Assembly: GCA_002340765.1 (NCBI GenBank)
Contig: DDMS01000011.1
Location: 1-61,224 of the forward strand
Length of the DNA: 61,224 nt
DNA from: Flavobacteriaceae bacterium UBA2540
GTDB lineage: Bacteria; Bacteroidota; Bacteroidia; Flavobacteriales; Flavobacteriaceae
Direction of reading: 5' to 3'
This document shows positions 52,055 to 59,111 of the stretch, one piece after another. The notes under the pieces were generated by a model. That model saw nothing but the letters and a program-made list of their open reading frames with translations, was not told where the DNA came from and did no database searches. Position 1 is the first letter of the stretch; every line of letters starts with the position of its first letter. The position numbers were made by a program, and so were the translations under genes.

Positions 52055-53425
52055 ATGAAAAATATCTTAATTATTGGCGCAGGAAAATCAAGTTCTTCAT
52101 TAATTACCTATTTGCTTGACAACTCTTTTCAGGAGGATTTACAAATTACTATTGCTGATATTTTAATTGAGAACGCACTGAAACTTATCAATCATCATTC
52201 AAGAGGACAAGCTATTGTATTAGATGTTTTCGACGAAAAAAAACGTCAAGAAGAAATTGAAAAAACAGATTTGGTCATTTCAATGCTTCCTCCAAATTTA
52301 CATTTTGAAATTGCAAAAGATTGTATTCTTTTAAAAAAACATCTAGTAACAGCTTCCTATATTTCAAAAGAGATGAAAACATTAAACGAAGATGCTATTA
52401 AAAATGGATTGGTTTTCATGAACGAAATAGGTTTAGACCCAGGAATTGATCACATGAGCGCTATGAAAGTAATTGACAGAATTAAAAATAATGGCGGAAA
52501 AATCCTGCTTTTCGAATCGTTTTGTGGTGGTTTGGTTGCGCCTGAAAGTGACACGAATTTGTGGAATTATAAATTTACTTGGAATCCAAGAAACGTGGTT
52601 TTGGCAGGTCAAGGTGGAGCAGCAATGTTTATTCAAGAAGGAACTTATAAATACATTCCTTATCATAAATTATTTAAAAGAACCGAATTTTTGACTATTA
52701 ACGAATATGGGAAATTTGAAGCTTATGCAAATAGAAATTCCTTGAAATATAGAAGTGCTTATGGTTTAGAAAATATTCCTACAATGTATCGGGGAACCAT
52801 CAGAAAAATTGGCTTTTCAAGAGCTTGGAACATTTTTGTGCAATTGGGAATGACTGATGATTCGTATACTATCGAAAATTCTGAACATATGAGTTACAGA
52901 GATTTTGTAAATCTTTTTTTAGCATATTCACCCTCGGATTCTGTAGAGTTAAAATTACGCTCCTATTTAAAAATAGATCAAGATGATTTGATATGGGAAA
53001 AATTAGTGGAATTAGACCTATTTCATCCTACCAAAAAAATTGGTTTAAAAAACGCAACTCCCGCTCAAATGTTGCAAAAAATTCTAGAAAATTCCTGGAC
53101 TTTGCAGGAAAATGACAAAGACATGATTGTGATGCAACATCTTTTTGGTTATGAATTGAATGGAAAAAAACATCAAATTGAAAGCAGTTTGGTTGTAGTA
53201 GGAGAAAATCAAACCTATACAGCTATGGCAAAAACAGTGGGTTTACCAGTTGCAATTGCAGCAATTAAAATATTGAAAAAAGAAATTAAAACACCAGGTG
53301 TTCAAATTCCAATTTCAAAAGAAGTGTATGAACCAATTTTGAAAGAATTAGAAAAATGTGGTATTGAATTTATTGAAAAAGAAGTTCCTTATTTAGGCTA
53401 TAATCCTAATAATGTGATTGGATAA
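52055..53425 (+). CDS. Saccharopine dehydrogenase family protein
   Basis: 456 residues: N-terminal NAD(P)-binding domain IIGAGKSSSSLITYLLDNSF and a C-terminal domain of saccharopine-reductase type (NEIGLDPGIDHMSAMKVIDR, ESFCGGLVAPESDTNLWNYK, YKFTWNPRNVVLAG, LPVAIAAIKILKKE). Lysine-catabolic activity (glutamate plus aminoadipate semialdehyde from saccharopine, or the reverse) is the family prediction. Flavobacterial members have been implicated in lysine degradation, but no LKR partner is adjacent. It is convergent with and abuts the trmN6 gene. Confidence 0.87.
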   Translation: MKNILIIGAGKSSSSLITYLLDNSFQEDLQITIADILIENALKLINHHSRGQAIVLDVFDEKKRQEEIEKTDLVISMLPPNLHFEIAKDCILLKKHLVTASYISKEMKTLNEDAIKNGLVFMNEIGLDPGIDHMSAMKVIDRIKNNGGKILLFESFCGGLVAPESDTNLWNYKFTWNPRNVVLAGQGGAAMFIQEGTYKYIPYHKLFKRTEFLTINEYGKFEAYANRNSLKYRSAYGLENIPTMYRGTIRKIGFSRAWNIFVQLGMTDDSYTIENSEHMSYRDFVNLFLAYSPSDSVELKLRSYLKIDQDDLIWEKLVELDLFHPTKKIGLKNATPAQMLQKILENSWTLQENDKDMIVMQHLFGYELNGKKHQIESSLVVVGENQTYTAMAKTVGLPVAIAAIKILKKEIKTPGVQIPISKEVYEPILKELEKCGIEFIEKEVPYLGYNPNNVIG

Positions 53426-54151
53426 TTACATTTTTAAATAAAAATCTTTTGTCAAATTGATATACTCTTTCGTGTATTGATGACGCTCAGTTTCGATAAT
53501 TAAATAAGATTCTTGAATCGGTGATTTTTGGAAAGAAAAAGACAATAAACTTCTTTTTAATTCTGAAGTAGGATTTCCTTGAACTCTGCAAACTTTATTC
53601 AAAAACAATTGATTTTCATTTGCAATTTTTACAAAATTTTCTTCTTCTTTAAAGGGAATTATTACCGAAAAAAATCCGCTTTCAGATAAAATTTTTGAAA
53701 CACCAAGCAACAAATCTTCAAATGATAACGAACTCGTAAAACGTGCTTTGTTTCTACTTTCATTTTCGGTTTCAGAATCATCGTTATAAAATGGCGGATT
53801 TGATACAATCAAATCATACGTTTCTTCCTCATCAGATATCTCATTAACAAAATCTTGCAATGAACAGTAATAACAATACAAACGATCAGCCCAAACAGAT
53901 TGCTCAAAATTTTCAACAGACTGTTCATACGCATTTTCATCAATCTCAATAGCATCAATAATTTCAGCATCAGAACGTTGCGCTAACATCAAAGAAATAA
54001 TTCCTGTTCCTGAACCGATATCTAGAATTTTATCTGGAAAATGAGAAATTGAACACCAAGCACCCAACAAAACAGCATCCGTTCCAATTTTCATAGCTGA
54101 TTTTTCTTGTTTAATTGAAAATTGTTTGAATTGAAATCGTTTTATTGACAT
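53426..54151 (-). CDS. trmN6: tRNA1(Val) (adenine37-N6)-methyltransferase
   Basis: YfiC/TrmN6-type SAM-dependent methyltransferase of 241 residues. MKIGTDAVLLGAW is the substrate-side signature, ILDIGSGTGIISLMLAQ the SAM motif I, and LIVSNPPFYNDD the N6-adenine catalytic NPPF/Y motif. I take ATG 54151 (MSIKRFQFKQFSI). A TTG three codons upstream is less likely. Confidence 0.9.
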   Translation of the reverse strand: MSIKRFQFKQFSIKQEKSAMKIGTDAVLLGAWCSISHFPDKILDIGSGTGIISLMLAQRSDAEIIDAIEIDENAYEQSVENFEQSVWADRLYCYYCSLQDFVNEISDEEETYDLIVSNPPFYNDDSETENESRNKARFTSSLSFEDLLLGVSKILSESGFFSVIIPFKEEENFVKIANENQLFLNKVCRVQGNPTSELKRSLLSFSFQKSPIQESYLIIETERHQYTKEYINLTKDFYLKM

Positions 54152-54221
54152 ATTTTTCAAATTAAAAATGATTATTATTTTGCTGATTTCTTTAAATTTT
54201 TTTAATAATTTACAGATTTAA

Positions 54222-54635
54222 ATGAAAAAAATAGCGTTTCTTTTTTTAGTCTTTTGATTTGTTTCATGCTCTACAAATTCAGATAATATTGAATCACCCC
54301 AAAATAAAATTAACAATGTAGAAATTATTTTTACTACAACCGCCCCAAAAACGGATGAAATTCAAATAACTTATTATGACATTGCAGCTGGTGACAACGT
54401 TTCTAGTGCAAGACAGTTTATATATGATAATAACGGAAGTCCACTTCCGTTAAAATTAGTTTTTAACGATTGTAAATATAGATTTTTAGACGGTGAAGCT
54501 TTTAGAAATAATTTCAGTGATGCAGCACTAAAAGTTCAAATTCTTGCAAATGGAGAATTGTTAGTTGAAAGAACAAGTAAAGGTTCAAACTCTAGATTTG
54601 CAACTTTAAATATTAGCTTTAGAATTTTAAAATAA
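54222..54635 (+). pseudogene. Lipoprotein gene interrupted by one TGA in the signal peptide
   Basis: ATG 54222 opens MKKIAFLFLVF, TGA at 54255-54257, then FVSCSTNSDNIESPQNKINN and an uninterrupted frame (VEIIFTTTAPKTDEIQITYY ... FATLNISFRILK) to TAA 54635, 137 codons in all. The signal peptide, lipobox (FVSC) and mature domain are coherent, so the only lesion is the TGA at codon 12, where Trp, Gly or Leu would fit. No alternative ATG follows. The product is of unknown family. Recent inactivation or a sequencing error is most likely. A strong hairpin lies 30 bases downstream. Confidence 0.75.
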
Positions 54636-54665
54636 TATGTTTCAAAAAGCAGAGAGGAAGGAACT

Positions 54666-54720
54666 AAAACCTTATTTGCTAGCCCTCTAAATATAGGGCT
54701 TTCAGATTAAAGGTTTTTTA
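54666..54720 (+). terminator. Two-part hairpin downstream of the broken lipoprotein gene
   Basis: Outer stem AAAACCTT (from 54666) with AAGGTTTT (near 54709-54717), enclosing a second stem AGCCCTC...AGGGCT (about 54681-54700), ending in TTTTTT. It marks the junction between the core genes and the accessory region. Confidence 0.7.
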
Positions 54721-54746
54721 GTGACCCCGAATTAGCCCCCTTTTAT

Positions 54747-54944
54747 TTAATTCGAAATGTATTCATTTATGATATCTACCTCAATACCAGTATATTCCGA
54801 GAATTCATTGATTGTAATAAATTGATGTGGCTCTTTACCTAAATAAAGCTTTATTTCTTTCAAAAGTTTACGTCCATAACGTTCTGTTCTGCCAGTGATG
54901 CATTGGATGTCTTTTGGGTATATACAAGCTCTTACTATTTTCAT
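54747..54944 (-). CDS. Small HTH-like protein of mobile-element type
   Basis: 65 residues. IYPKDIQCITGRTERYGRKL has the helix-turn-helix shape (a helix, a Gly-containing turn, a basic second helix), followed by LKEIKLYLGKEPHQFITINE and FSEYTGIEVDIINEYI. I recognise the type as a short protein common in Bacteroidota accessory regions, without known function. It is divergent from the four-gene cassette. Its 5' end faces the 11-bp repeats at 54959-55002, 15 bases away, so it may bind them. That is inference from shape and position only. Confidence 0.7.
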   Translation of the reverse strand: MKIVRACIYPKDIQCITGRTERYGRKLLKEIKLYLGKEPHQFITINEFSEYTGIEVDIINEYISN

Positions 54945-54958
54945 TGTTCTAATGCACT

Positions 54959-55002
54959 ATCTAGGCTTTATCCTAGGCTTATCTATACTTTATCTATACT
55001 GT
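54959..55002. repeat. Four phased 11-bp direct repeats
   Basis: ATCTAGGCTTT, ATCCTAGGCTT, ATCTATACTTT and ATCTATACTGT follow one another with no gaps, exactly 11 bases each (starts 54959, 54970, 54981, 54992). The period is one DNA turn, so a protein could contact one face in all four units. They lie in the 163-base region between divergent genes at 54944 and 55108. An operator or iteron-like array is the best reading. Confidence 0.8.
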
Positions 55003-55107
55003 ACCTTTTCGGAAGAAATAGTCCTTTTGGGAATGGATGGTTATTGGTTTTTTAATTTTTATATAAAGATAAGTTCATTTGTTGAGAATTAAAAATTTTA
55101 TACAATT

Positions 55108-55863
55108 ATGGCTAGACAAAATGGCATTATTAAATTAAAAGGAACTATCGGAGATATTTCCTTTTACAAAACTGGAGATGGACACCTTGCTCGTGAAAAA
55201 GGTGGTATTGACGCATCTCGAATTGCAAGCGATCCTGCGTTTCAAAGAACTCGTGAAAATGGTTCTGAATTTGGAGCTGCCGGAAAAGGCGGAAAAGTTA
55301 TTCGTAACGCAATTAGAATTCTTTTGCAGAATGCAAAAGACAAAAGAGTGGTAAGCAGATTGACTACTGATCTTTTAAAAGTGGTAAAAACCGATGCTGT
55401 TAACGAGCGTGGTTTGAGAACCATTCAGGATGGGGATATGAGTCTTTTAAAAGGATTTGAATTCAACATCAATGGAAAGTTAGGTGCAACCTTATTTGTT
55501 GCTTTTGTAAATGATTTTGATCGTGCAGCTGGTGATGCTACTGTTGGTATTGCTCCTTTCTCACCAAAAGTAAGAATTGCAGCTCCAAGTGGCACCACTC
55601 ATTTTAAAATGGTGATGGGCGCGGCTGAGGTAGATTTTGCCAATGAAACTTCGGTTTTTGAAAGTGATGAAACTGCTATATTACCTTACGAAGCAGCCAA
55701 AACTGCTCAAATTGATTTGACTGCAAGTATTACAGCAAATTCAACCTTGCCTGTGATTCAGGTATTGGGAATTGAGTTTTACCAAGAAGTGAACGGGCAA
55801 ATGTATCCGTTGAAAAATGGTTCTTACAATGCTTTATCAGTAATTGATGTAACCACTGTATAA
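55108..55863 (+). CDS. Conserved Bacteroidota protein of unknown function, first gene of the cassette
   Basis: 251 residues, no signal peptide and no TM. The N-terminus RQNGIIKLKGTIGDISFYKT is followed by DGHLAREKGGIDASRIASDP and AFQRTRENGSEFGAAGKGGK, a highly ordered basic region. The middle and C-terminal parts are beta-rich (GFEFNINGKLGATLFVAFVN, PSGTTHFKMVMGAAEVDFAN, VLGIEFYQEVNGQMYPLKNG). I recognise the type as widespread in accessory regions of this phylum, but I know of no assigned role. Its stop overlaps the next start (TAATG), so it is coupled to the DUF5675 gene. A structural or assembling protein is possible, from its uniform beta composition. Confidence 0.75.
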   Translation: MARQNGIIKLKGTIGDISFYKTGDGHLAREKGGIDASRIASDPAFQRTRENGSEFGAAGKGGKVIRNAIRILLQNAKDKRVVSRLTTDLLKVVKTDAVNERGLRTIQDGDMSLLKGFEFNINGKLGATLFVAFVNDFDRAAGDATVGIAPFSPKVRIAAPSGTTHFKMVMGAAEVDFANETSVFESDETAILPYEAAKTAQIDLTASITANSTLPVIQVLGIEFYQEVNGQMYPLKNGSYNALSVIDVTTV

Positions 55864-56258
55864 TGAACCTGATTTTGCATCGGACTTATTTTAAAGAGGG
55901 TACCAATGGTGCCCTCTTTTATCAAGGTCATTTTTTAGGCTTTGTGATTGAATTGCCCTGGCTTGACAATAAAAAACAAGTGTCTTGCATTCCTGAAGGG
56001 GTTTATATTCTGAAGCCTCGATTTTCAGAAAAGTTTAAATACCATCTGCAGCTTGAAAATGTGCCTGGACGAAGTTTGATATTGATTCACCCAGCCAATG
56101 ATGCACAAACAGAATTAAAAGGTTGTTTGGCTCCTGTTGGACATTTGAATGGCATTGGAAAAGGATTGTATTCAAGGCCTTTGTTTCAAAAAATAATTTC
56201 GTATTGCTATCAGGCATTTGACCGAAAAGAACAAGTAACCTTAACTATTAAATCTTAA
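55863..56258 (+). CDS. DUF5675 family protein
   Basis: 131 residues with DUF5675 features: ILHRTYFKEGTNGALFYQGH at the start, FVIELPWLDN, CIPEGVYILKPRFSEKF, and ILIHPANDAQTELKGCLAPV. The IHPAN...GC arrangement is reminiscent of the His-x-N...Cys spacing in L,D-transpeptidase-like folds, but I cannot show relationship. The family often occurs on prophages and mobile elements. It is the second gene of the cassette. Confidence 0.78.
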   Translation: MNLILHRTYFKEGTNGALFYQGHFLGFVIELPWLDNKKQVSCIPEGVYILKPRFSEKFKYHLQLENVPGRSLILIHPANDAQTELKGCLAPVGHLNGIGKGLYSRPLFQKIISYCYQAFDRKEQVTLTIKS

Positions 56259-56268
56259 TACTTTTAAA

Positions 56269-56526
56269 ATGAAAATTACTGAACGTTATAAAAAACCAAC
56301 CCCAACTTTTTTTAGAAAACTGAGAAACATTGGGATTGCATTGGCAGCCACTGGTGGGGCTATTATTGCAGCTCCAATAAGCTTACCTGCTATTTTGGTA
56401 ACTGTTGCCACTTATTTAACTGTTGCCGGAACTGTGGTAACTGCTGTGAGTCAGGCGGTGGTAACTGATGATGTGGATGACCTAAACGAAAACCAAGACT
56501 TTGACCAAAACGAAAACCAAGACTAA
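56269..56526 (+). CDS. Small membrane protein with acidic repeat tail
   Basis: 85 residues: a basic N-terminus (ITERYKKPTPTFFRKLRNIG), a long Ala/Gly/Val-rich hydrophobic region (about 24-66) that can form two helices (IALAATGGAIIAAPISLPAI, LVTVATYLTVAGTVVTAVSQ), and an acidic Asn/Gln-rich tail (DDLNENQDFDQNENQD). The tail is encoded by a 24-bp tandem duplication. The gene lies 10 bases after DUF5675. Unknown function. Size and topology are those of holin-like or pore-like phage proteins. Confidence 0.65.
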   Translation: MKITERYKKPTPTFFRKLRNIGIALAATGGAIIAAPISLPAILVTVATYLTVAGTVVTAVSQAVVTDDVDDLNENQDFDQNENQD

Positions 56527-56530
56527 GACC
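56483..56530 (+). repeat. 24-bp tandem duplication at the end of the membrane-protein gene
   Basis: Unit 1 (56483-56506) and unit 2 (56507-56530) share ACGAAAACCAAGACT and GACC ends, with three mismatches. A third, shorter GACTAAGACTAAGACG stretch runs to 56548. The stop codon TAA arises inside unit 2 (GAC TAA), so copy-number change would alter the C-terminus. Confidence 0.75.
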
Positions 56531-56549
56531 TTGACTAAGACTAAGACGT

Positions 56550-56726
56550 ATGTTATATAATGATTTACAAATAAAGTCGGGAGTGGTTGGTGGTACTTTA
56601 CTTTCAACGATCTTTAATATTGGGTTGAATGATGTGCTGTTTACTGTTGTAATGGCTGTTATTGGCGCTGTTGTGAGTTTTGTGGTTTCCTGTTTTTTGA
56701 AGTGGTTGTTTACTAAGAAATATTAA
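56550..56726 (+). CDS. Holin-like small membrane protein
   Basis: 58 residues, below the usual length threshold: MLYNDLQIKSGVVGGTLLST, IFNIGLNDVLFTVVMAVIGA and VVSFVVSCFLKWLFTKKY. Two hydrophobic helices and a basic C-terminus (KWLFTKKY) resemble class II/III holins and similar phage membrane proteins. The start at ATG 56550 follows the previous gene by 23 bases, and a strong terminator follows 8 bases after the stop, so it is the last gene of the unit. Confidence 0.68.
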   Translation: MLYNDLQIKSGVVGGTLLSTIFNIGLNDVLFTVVMAVIGAVVSFVVSCFLKWLFTKKY

Positions 56727-56734
56727 TCAACATT

Positions 56735-56760
56735 AAAAGCACCTCATCAGGTGCTTTTTT
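56735..56760 (+). terminator. Terminator closing the four-gene cassette
   Basis: AAAAGCACCT (56735-56744), loop CATC, AGGTGCTTTT (56749-56758), continuing T-run. A textbook intrinsic terminator. Confidence 0.92.
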
Positions 56761-56776
56761 AATTTTTACAAATTGA

Positions 56777-57295
56777 ATGATAAACAGTAAAGAAGTATTG
56801 TACAGTTATGGTAATAACGATGAATGTTTTACCCCAGCTTATGGCGTTAAACCTATTTTAAAATACATACCAGAAAATGCCGTTGTTTGGTGTCCGTTTG
56901 ATACTGAGCAAAGTGAATTTGTAAAACAAATTAGCAAGCAAAATAAGGTGGTTTTTAGTCATATTTCTGAAGGAAAGGATTTCTTTAGGTATGAACCTGA
57001 GCAGTGGGATGTGATGGTGAGTAATCCTCCTTTTACCAATAAACGAAAATACTTTGAACGTGCTTTATTTTTTAATAAACCTTTTGCATTGATTATGACT
57101 AATACCTGGCTCAATGATGCTGCTCCAAAACAACTTTTTAAAAATAAAGAGTTGCAATTATTGCTATTTGATAAACGAATGAAATTTATTAATAATGGCG
57201 CTATAGCAAACAAAATTACTTTTAGCAGTAGTTATTATTGTTGGAATTTTTTACCTAAACAAGTTATTATGGAGGAGCTTATCCAGAAACATTAA
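56777..57295 (+). CDS. Phage-type methyltransferase-fold protein with NPPF motif
   Basis: 172 residues. Opening NNDECFTPAYGVKPILKYIP, then VVWCPFDTEQSEFVKQI in the place of a SAM motif, KDFFRYEPEQWDVMVSNPPF with the N6-adenine catalytic NPPF, and FALIMTNTWLND. Phage genomes carry similar proteins, often loosely labelled as methyltransferase or nucleotidyltransferase. The GxG of SAM motif I is absent, so activity is uncertain. It starts 16 bases after the cassette terminator and so is transcribed separately. Confidence 0.7.
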   Translation: MINSKEVLYSYGNNDECFTPAYGVKPILKYIPENAVVWCPFDTEQSEFVKQISKQNKVVFSHISEGKDFFRYEPEQWDVMVSNPPFTNKRKYFERALFFNKPFALIMTNTWLNDAAPKQLFKNKELQLLLFDKRMKFINNGAIANKITFSSSYYCWNFLPKQVIMEELIQKH

Positions 57296-57388
57296 GTATA
57301 AATAATATTGAAGATTAAATAAACTCATTTGTTTAAGTTTATTACCTGGCTATATAAATATGATAAGATTTCCTAATTTTCCCCATCA

Positions 57389-58381
57389 TTACATTGTTTT
57401 AATTCTAGCGTTTAATTCAGCTATGCGTTCCATTAATTTGCTAAAAGATAAAGTGGTCCCATAAAACATACTTTCTTGCATGGTTTTATAGTCTTTTTCC
57501 CAATCTTTTAAAGTTTCTATTGGAGGTATAATGTTGATTGATTTTGGATTGTGCTTTGCATAATCAGTTCCCCTTATTGCATTGAAATTCTTTCTGTGTG
57601 CTACAATTGTATCGTATAATTCAAGATCTTTCAATGCTTCTGTGCCGTGAGCTGTATTCATTAGCTTTTCTAAATCATACAAATGACGACTCATTCTTTC
57701 TACTCTAATAAACTTAGTGTCCTTTTGAAATTCTTCATGCAATAGGAATATTTTCTCAAGAAAAGTTCGTTTAGGAGAAACAACAGGTATTGTTATTTCT
57801 GTTTCAGCAAAGGGGAGTTCTCTAAACCTCTCAGAAACCATAGAAATAATGGATTTATTTTCTATAGGCTCCATTAAAGAACGTGCTCCAACTTCTATCA
57901 ATACTCTTGGTCTTAAATAATCAGATGTTTCTGTTAAAGATTTATATCGTAATTCAATAACTAAGGGATCGGTGTCTGTGTCTTTTGTTTCTTGAACAAC
58001 TAATTCATAATCAGGAACACCAAGTTTAATTAAAGCATCATTGATGTCTTTATAAAATTCACTTCCAATAAAGGAGCAAGATACTTTACGTAATTTTTTA
58101 ACTTGAGTTTTGCTTAATTCACCTTCAAAACCTAGGTGTTTTCGGTCAATTACCAAGTCAATATCTTCTGAAAAACGTTCTATTAAACTCCAGGCCTTGC
58201 TCAAAGATGTTCCTCCTTTAAAAACAATATGTTTTGAATAAGACAAAGAAAATATAATATTCAATGATAAAGTTACCCACCAATCTTTTTCAACTGCAGA
58301 AGATGGAAGTCCAGTTATTTCACTGACTTGATTGAATATGTTCAGTTTATCTTTATTGCTAAGTTTTATAAACGCTTTCAT
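57389..58381 (-). CDS. AbiEii/AbiGii-family nucleotidyltransferase toxin
   Basis: 330 residues of the type IV toxin-antitoxin class. The nucleotidyltransferase core shows EKDWWVTLSLN, GGTSLSKAW (from Gly56) and the acidic pair Asp73/Asp75 in FSEDIDLVID, plus the downstream PKRTFLEKIFLLHEEF of the AbiEii C-terminal half. Such toxins transfer nucleotides to RNA targets and can abort phage infection. It lies 2 bases downstream of the DUF6088 antitoxin gene, in the antitoxin-first order of AbiE systems. Confidence 0.9.
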   Translation of the reverse strand: MKAFIKLSNKDKLNIFNQVSEITGLPSSAVEKDWWVTLSLNIIFSLSYSKHIVFKGGTSLSKAWSLIERFSEDIDLVIDRKHLGFEGELSKTQVKKLRKVSCSFIGSEFYKDINDALIKLGVPDYELVVQETKDTDTDPLVIELRYKSLTETSDYLRPRVLIEVGARSLMEPIENKSIISMVSERFRELPFAETEITIPVVSPKRTFLEKIFLLHEEFQKDTKFIRVERMSRHLYDLEKLMNTAHGTEALKDLELYDTIVAHRKNFNAIRGTDYAKHNPKSINIIPPIETLKDWEKDYKTMQESMFYGTTLSFSKLMERIAELNARIKTM

Positions 58382-58383
58382 AT

Positions 58384-58977
58384 TTAATTATTCTTCATAA
58401 TTTTTGATATCCAAACAGGAGCTAGTTTAGCATCATGTTCTATAATTTCTTGTTTTTCTTTTACTAGGTGTATTTTAATTTTTTCTAATTGCTCTGCTGT
58501 TACATTGTCTTTTCCAATTTCCTTAAGAGCTTGAATAATTAAATTTGTAATTTCTCCTTTTACAGCTAAGTTTTTTGGAGATGTTCGCTTGAACTTTATT
58601 GTTCTTTTACCAACGACTATACTTCTTGGAGCTCCATCAGTTAAAAAAACAATGTTCATTGGGATTTGAGTTGACAACCCTAACTTATTAAGAGCGGTTA
58701 TTCCTGTTGGGATAATTCTAGCCTTATCTCTTTCTGCAATTGCATTTGCAATCTCCTCAATAGATGGATGCAAATCCCCCAATAATTTATCTTGTTTTGG
58801 ATATAAATAAATTCCATGAGCTAATCTTATTAAGAACTTTTTGTTTTCAAGTCTTAATAATGATTTTTTTACAATTTCAACATTACCAATATCATCAAAT
58901 GTAGAGGGGAATACAATACTCCCTCTTTTCATTGATTTTATTTTGTTTTCAATTTTATTTTGAACAGACGTAGTCAT
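58384..58977 (-). CDS. DUF6088/AbiEi-type antitoxin
   Basis: 197 residues. A winged-helix N-terminal domain (KIKSMKRGSIVFPSTFDDIG, VKKSLLRLENKKFLIRLAHG, IYLYPKQD) is followed by the AbiEi-like domain (IPTGITALNKLGLSTQIPMN, RTIKFKRTSPKNL). The winged helix allows autoregulation, and a perfect palindrome sits 15 bases upstream of its ATG. It neutralises the co-encoded nucleotidyltransferase, judged from pair order and spacing. Confidence 0.88.
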   Translation of the reverse strand: MTTSVQNKIENKIKSMKRGSIVFPSTFDDIGNVEIVKKSLLRLENKKFLIRLAHGIYLYPKQDKLLGDLHPSIEEIANAIAERDKARIIPTGITALNKLGLSTQIPMNIVFLTDGAPRSIVVGKRTIKFKRTSPKNLAVKGEITNLIIQALKEIGKDNVTAEQLEKIKIHLVKEKQEIIEHDAKLAPVWISKIMKNN

Positions 58978-58991
58978 TCTTCATTTATTTA

Positions 58992-59020
58992 TGTCCCAAA
59001 TTTAGCAAATATTTGGGACA
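58992..59020 (-). promoter_or_regulatory. Palindromic operator overlapping the promoter of the AbiE pair
   Basis: TGTCCCAAAT (58992-59001), 9-base spacer, ATTTGGGACA (59011-59020): a perfect 10-bp inverted repeat, 15 bases upstream of the antitoxin ATG. The minus-strand -7 element TAAATTTG (58997-59004) lies inside one arm. Binding there would block transcription, which fits antitoxin autorepression. Confidence 0.8.
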
Positions 59021-59097
59021 GTAATTCAGTTTTTTATAAAAATTATTTTGGAGGAAGGAATCCTCTTTTAGCCTTCAACAAAACCTATACAGGTTAA

Positions 59098-59111
59098 GCT
59101 CAGAGCAGGCT
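59098..59111. repeat. 14-bp repeat GCTCAGNGCAGGCT, copy 1
   Basis: GCTCAGAGCAGGCT, one mismatch from the copies at 59595-59608 and 60562-60575. It lies at the 3' end of the SLOG gene, next to a small AACCT/AGGTT hairpin (59082-59095). Confidence 0.7.

Noticed and set aside
54222..54635. TGA in the lipoprotein gene as a recoded (Trp or Sec) codon
   Set aside because: All other genes in the window end normally, several at TGA, and no SECIS-like element follows. A nonsense mutation or sequencing error is simpler.
54720..54745. GTGACCCCGA followed by GCCCCC as a tRNA 3' end or attachment site
   Set aside because: There is no cloverleaf, no GGTTCGAATCC-type arm and no second copy in the window, so no attachment site can be supported.
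54959..55002. Short CRISPR-like array
   Set aside because: The 11-bp units are contiguous with no spacers, there are no cas genes, and the units are far too short. A protein-binding array fits better.
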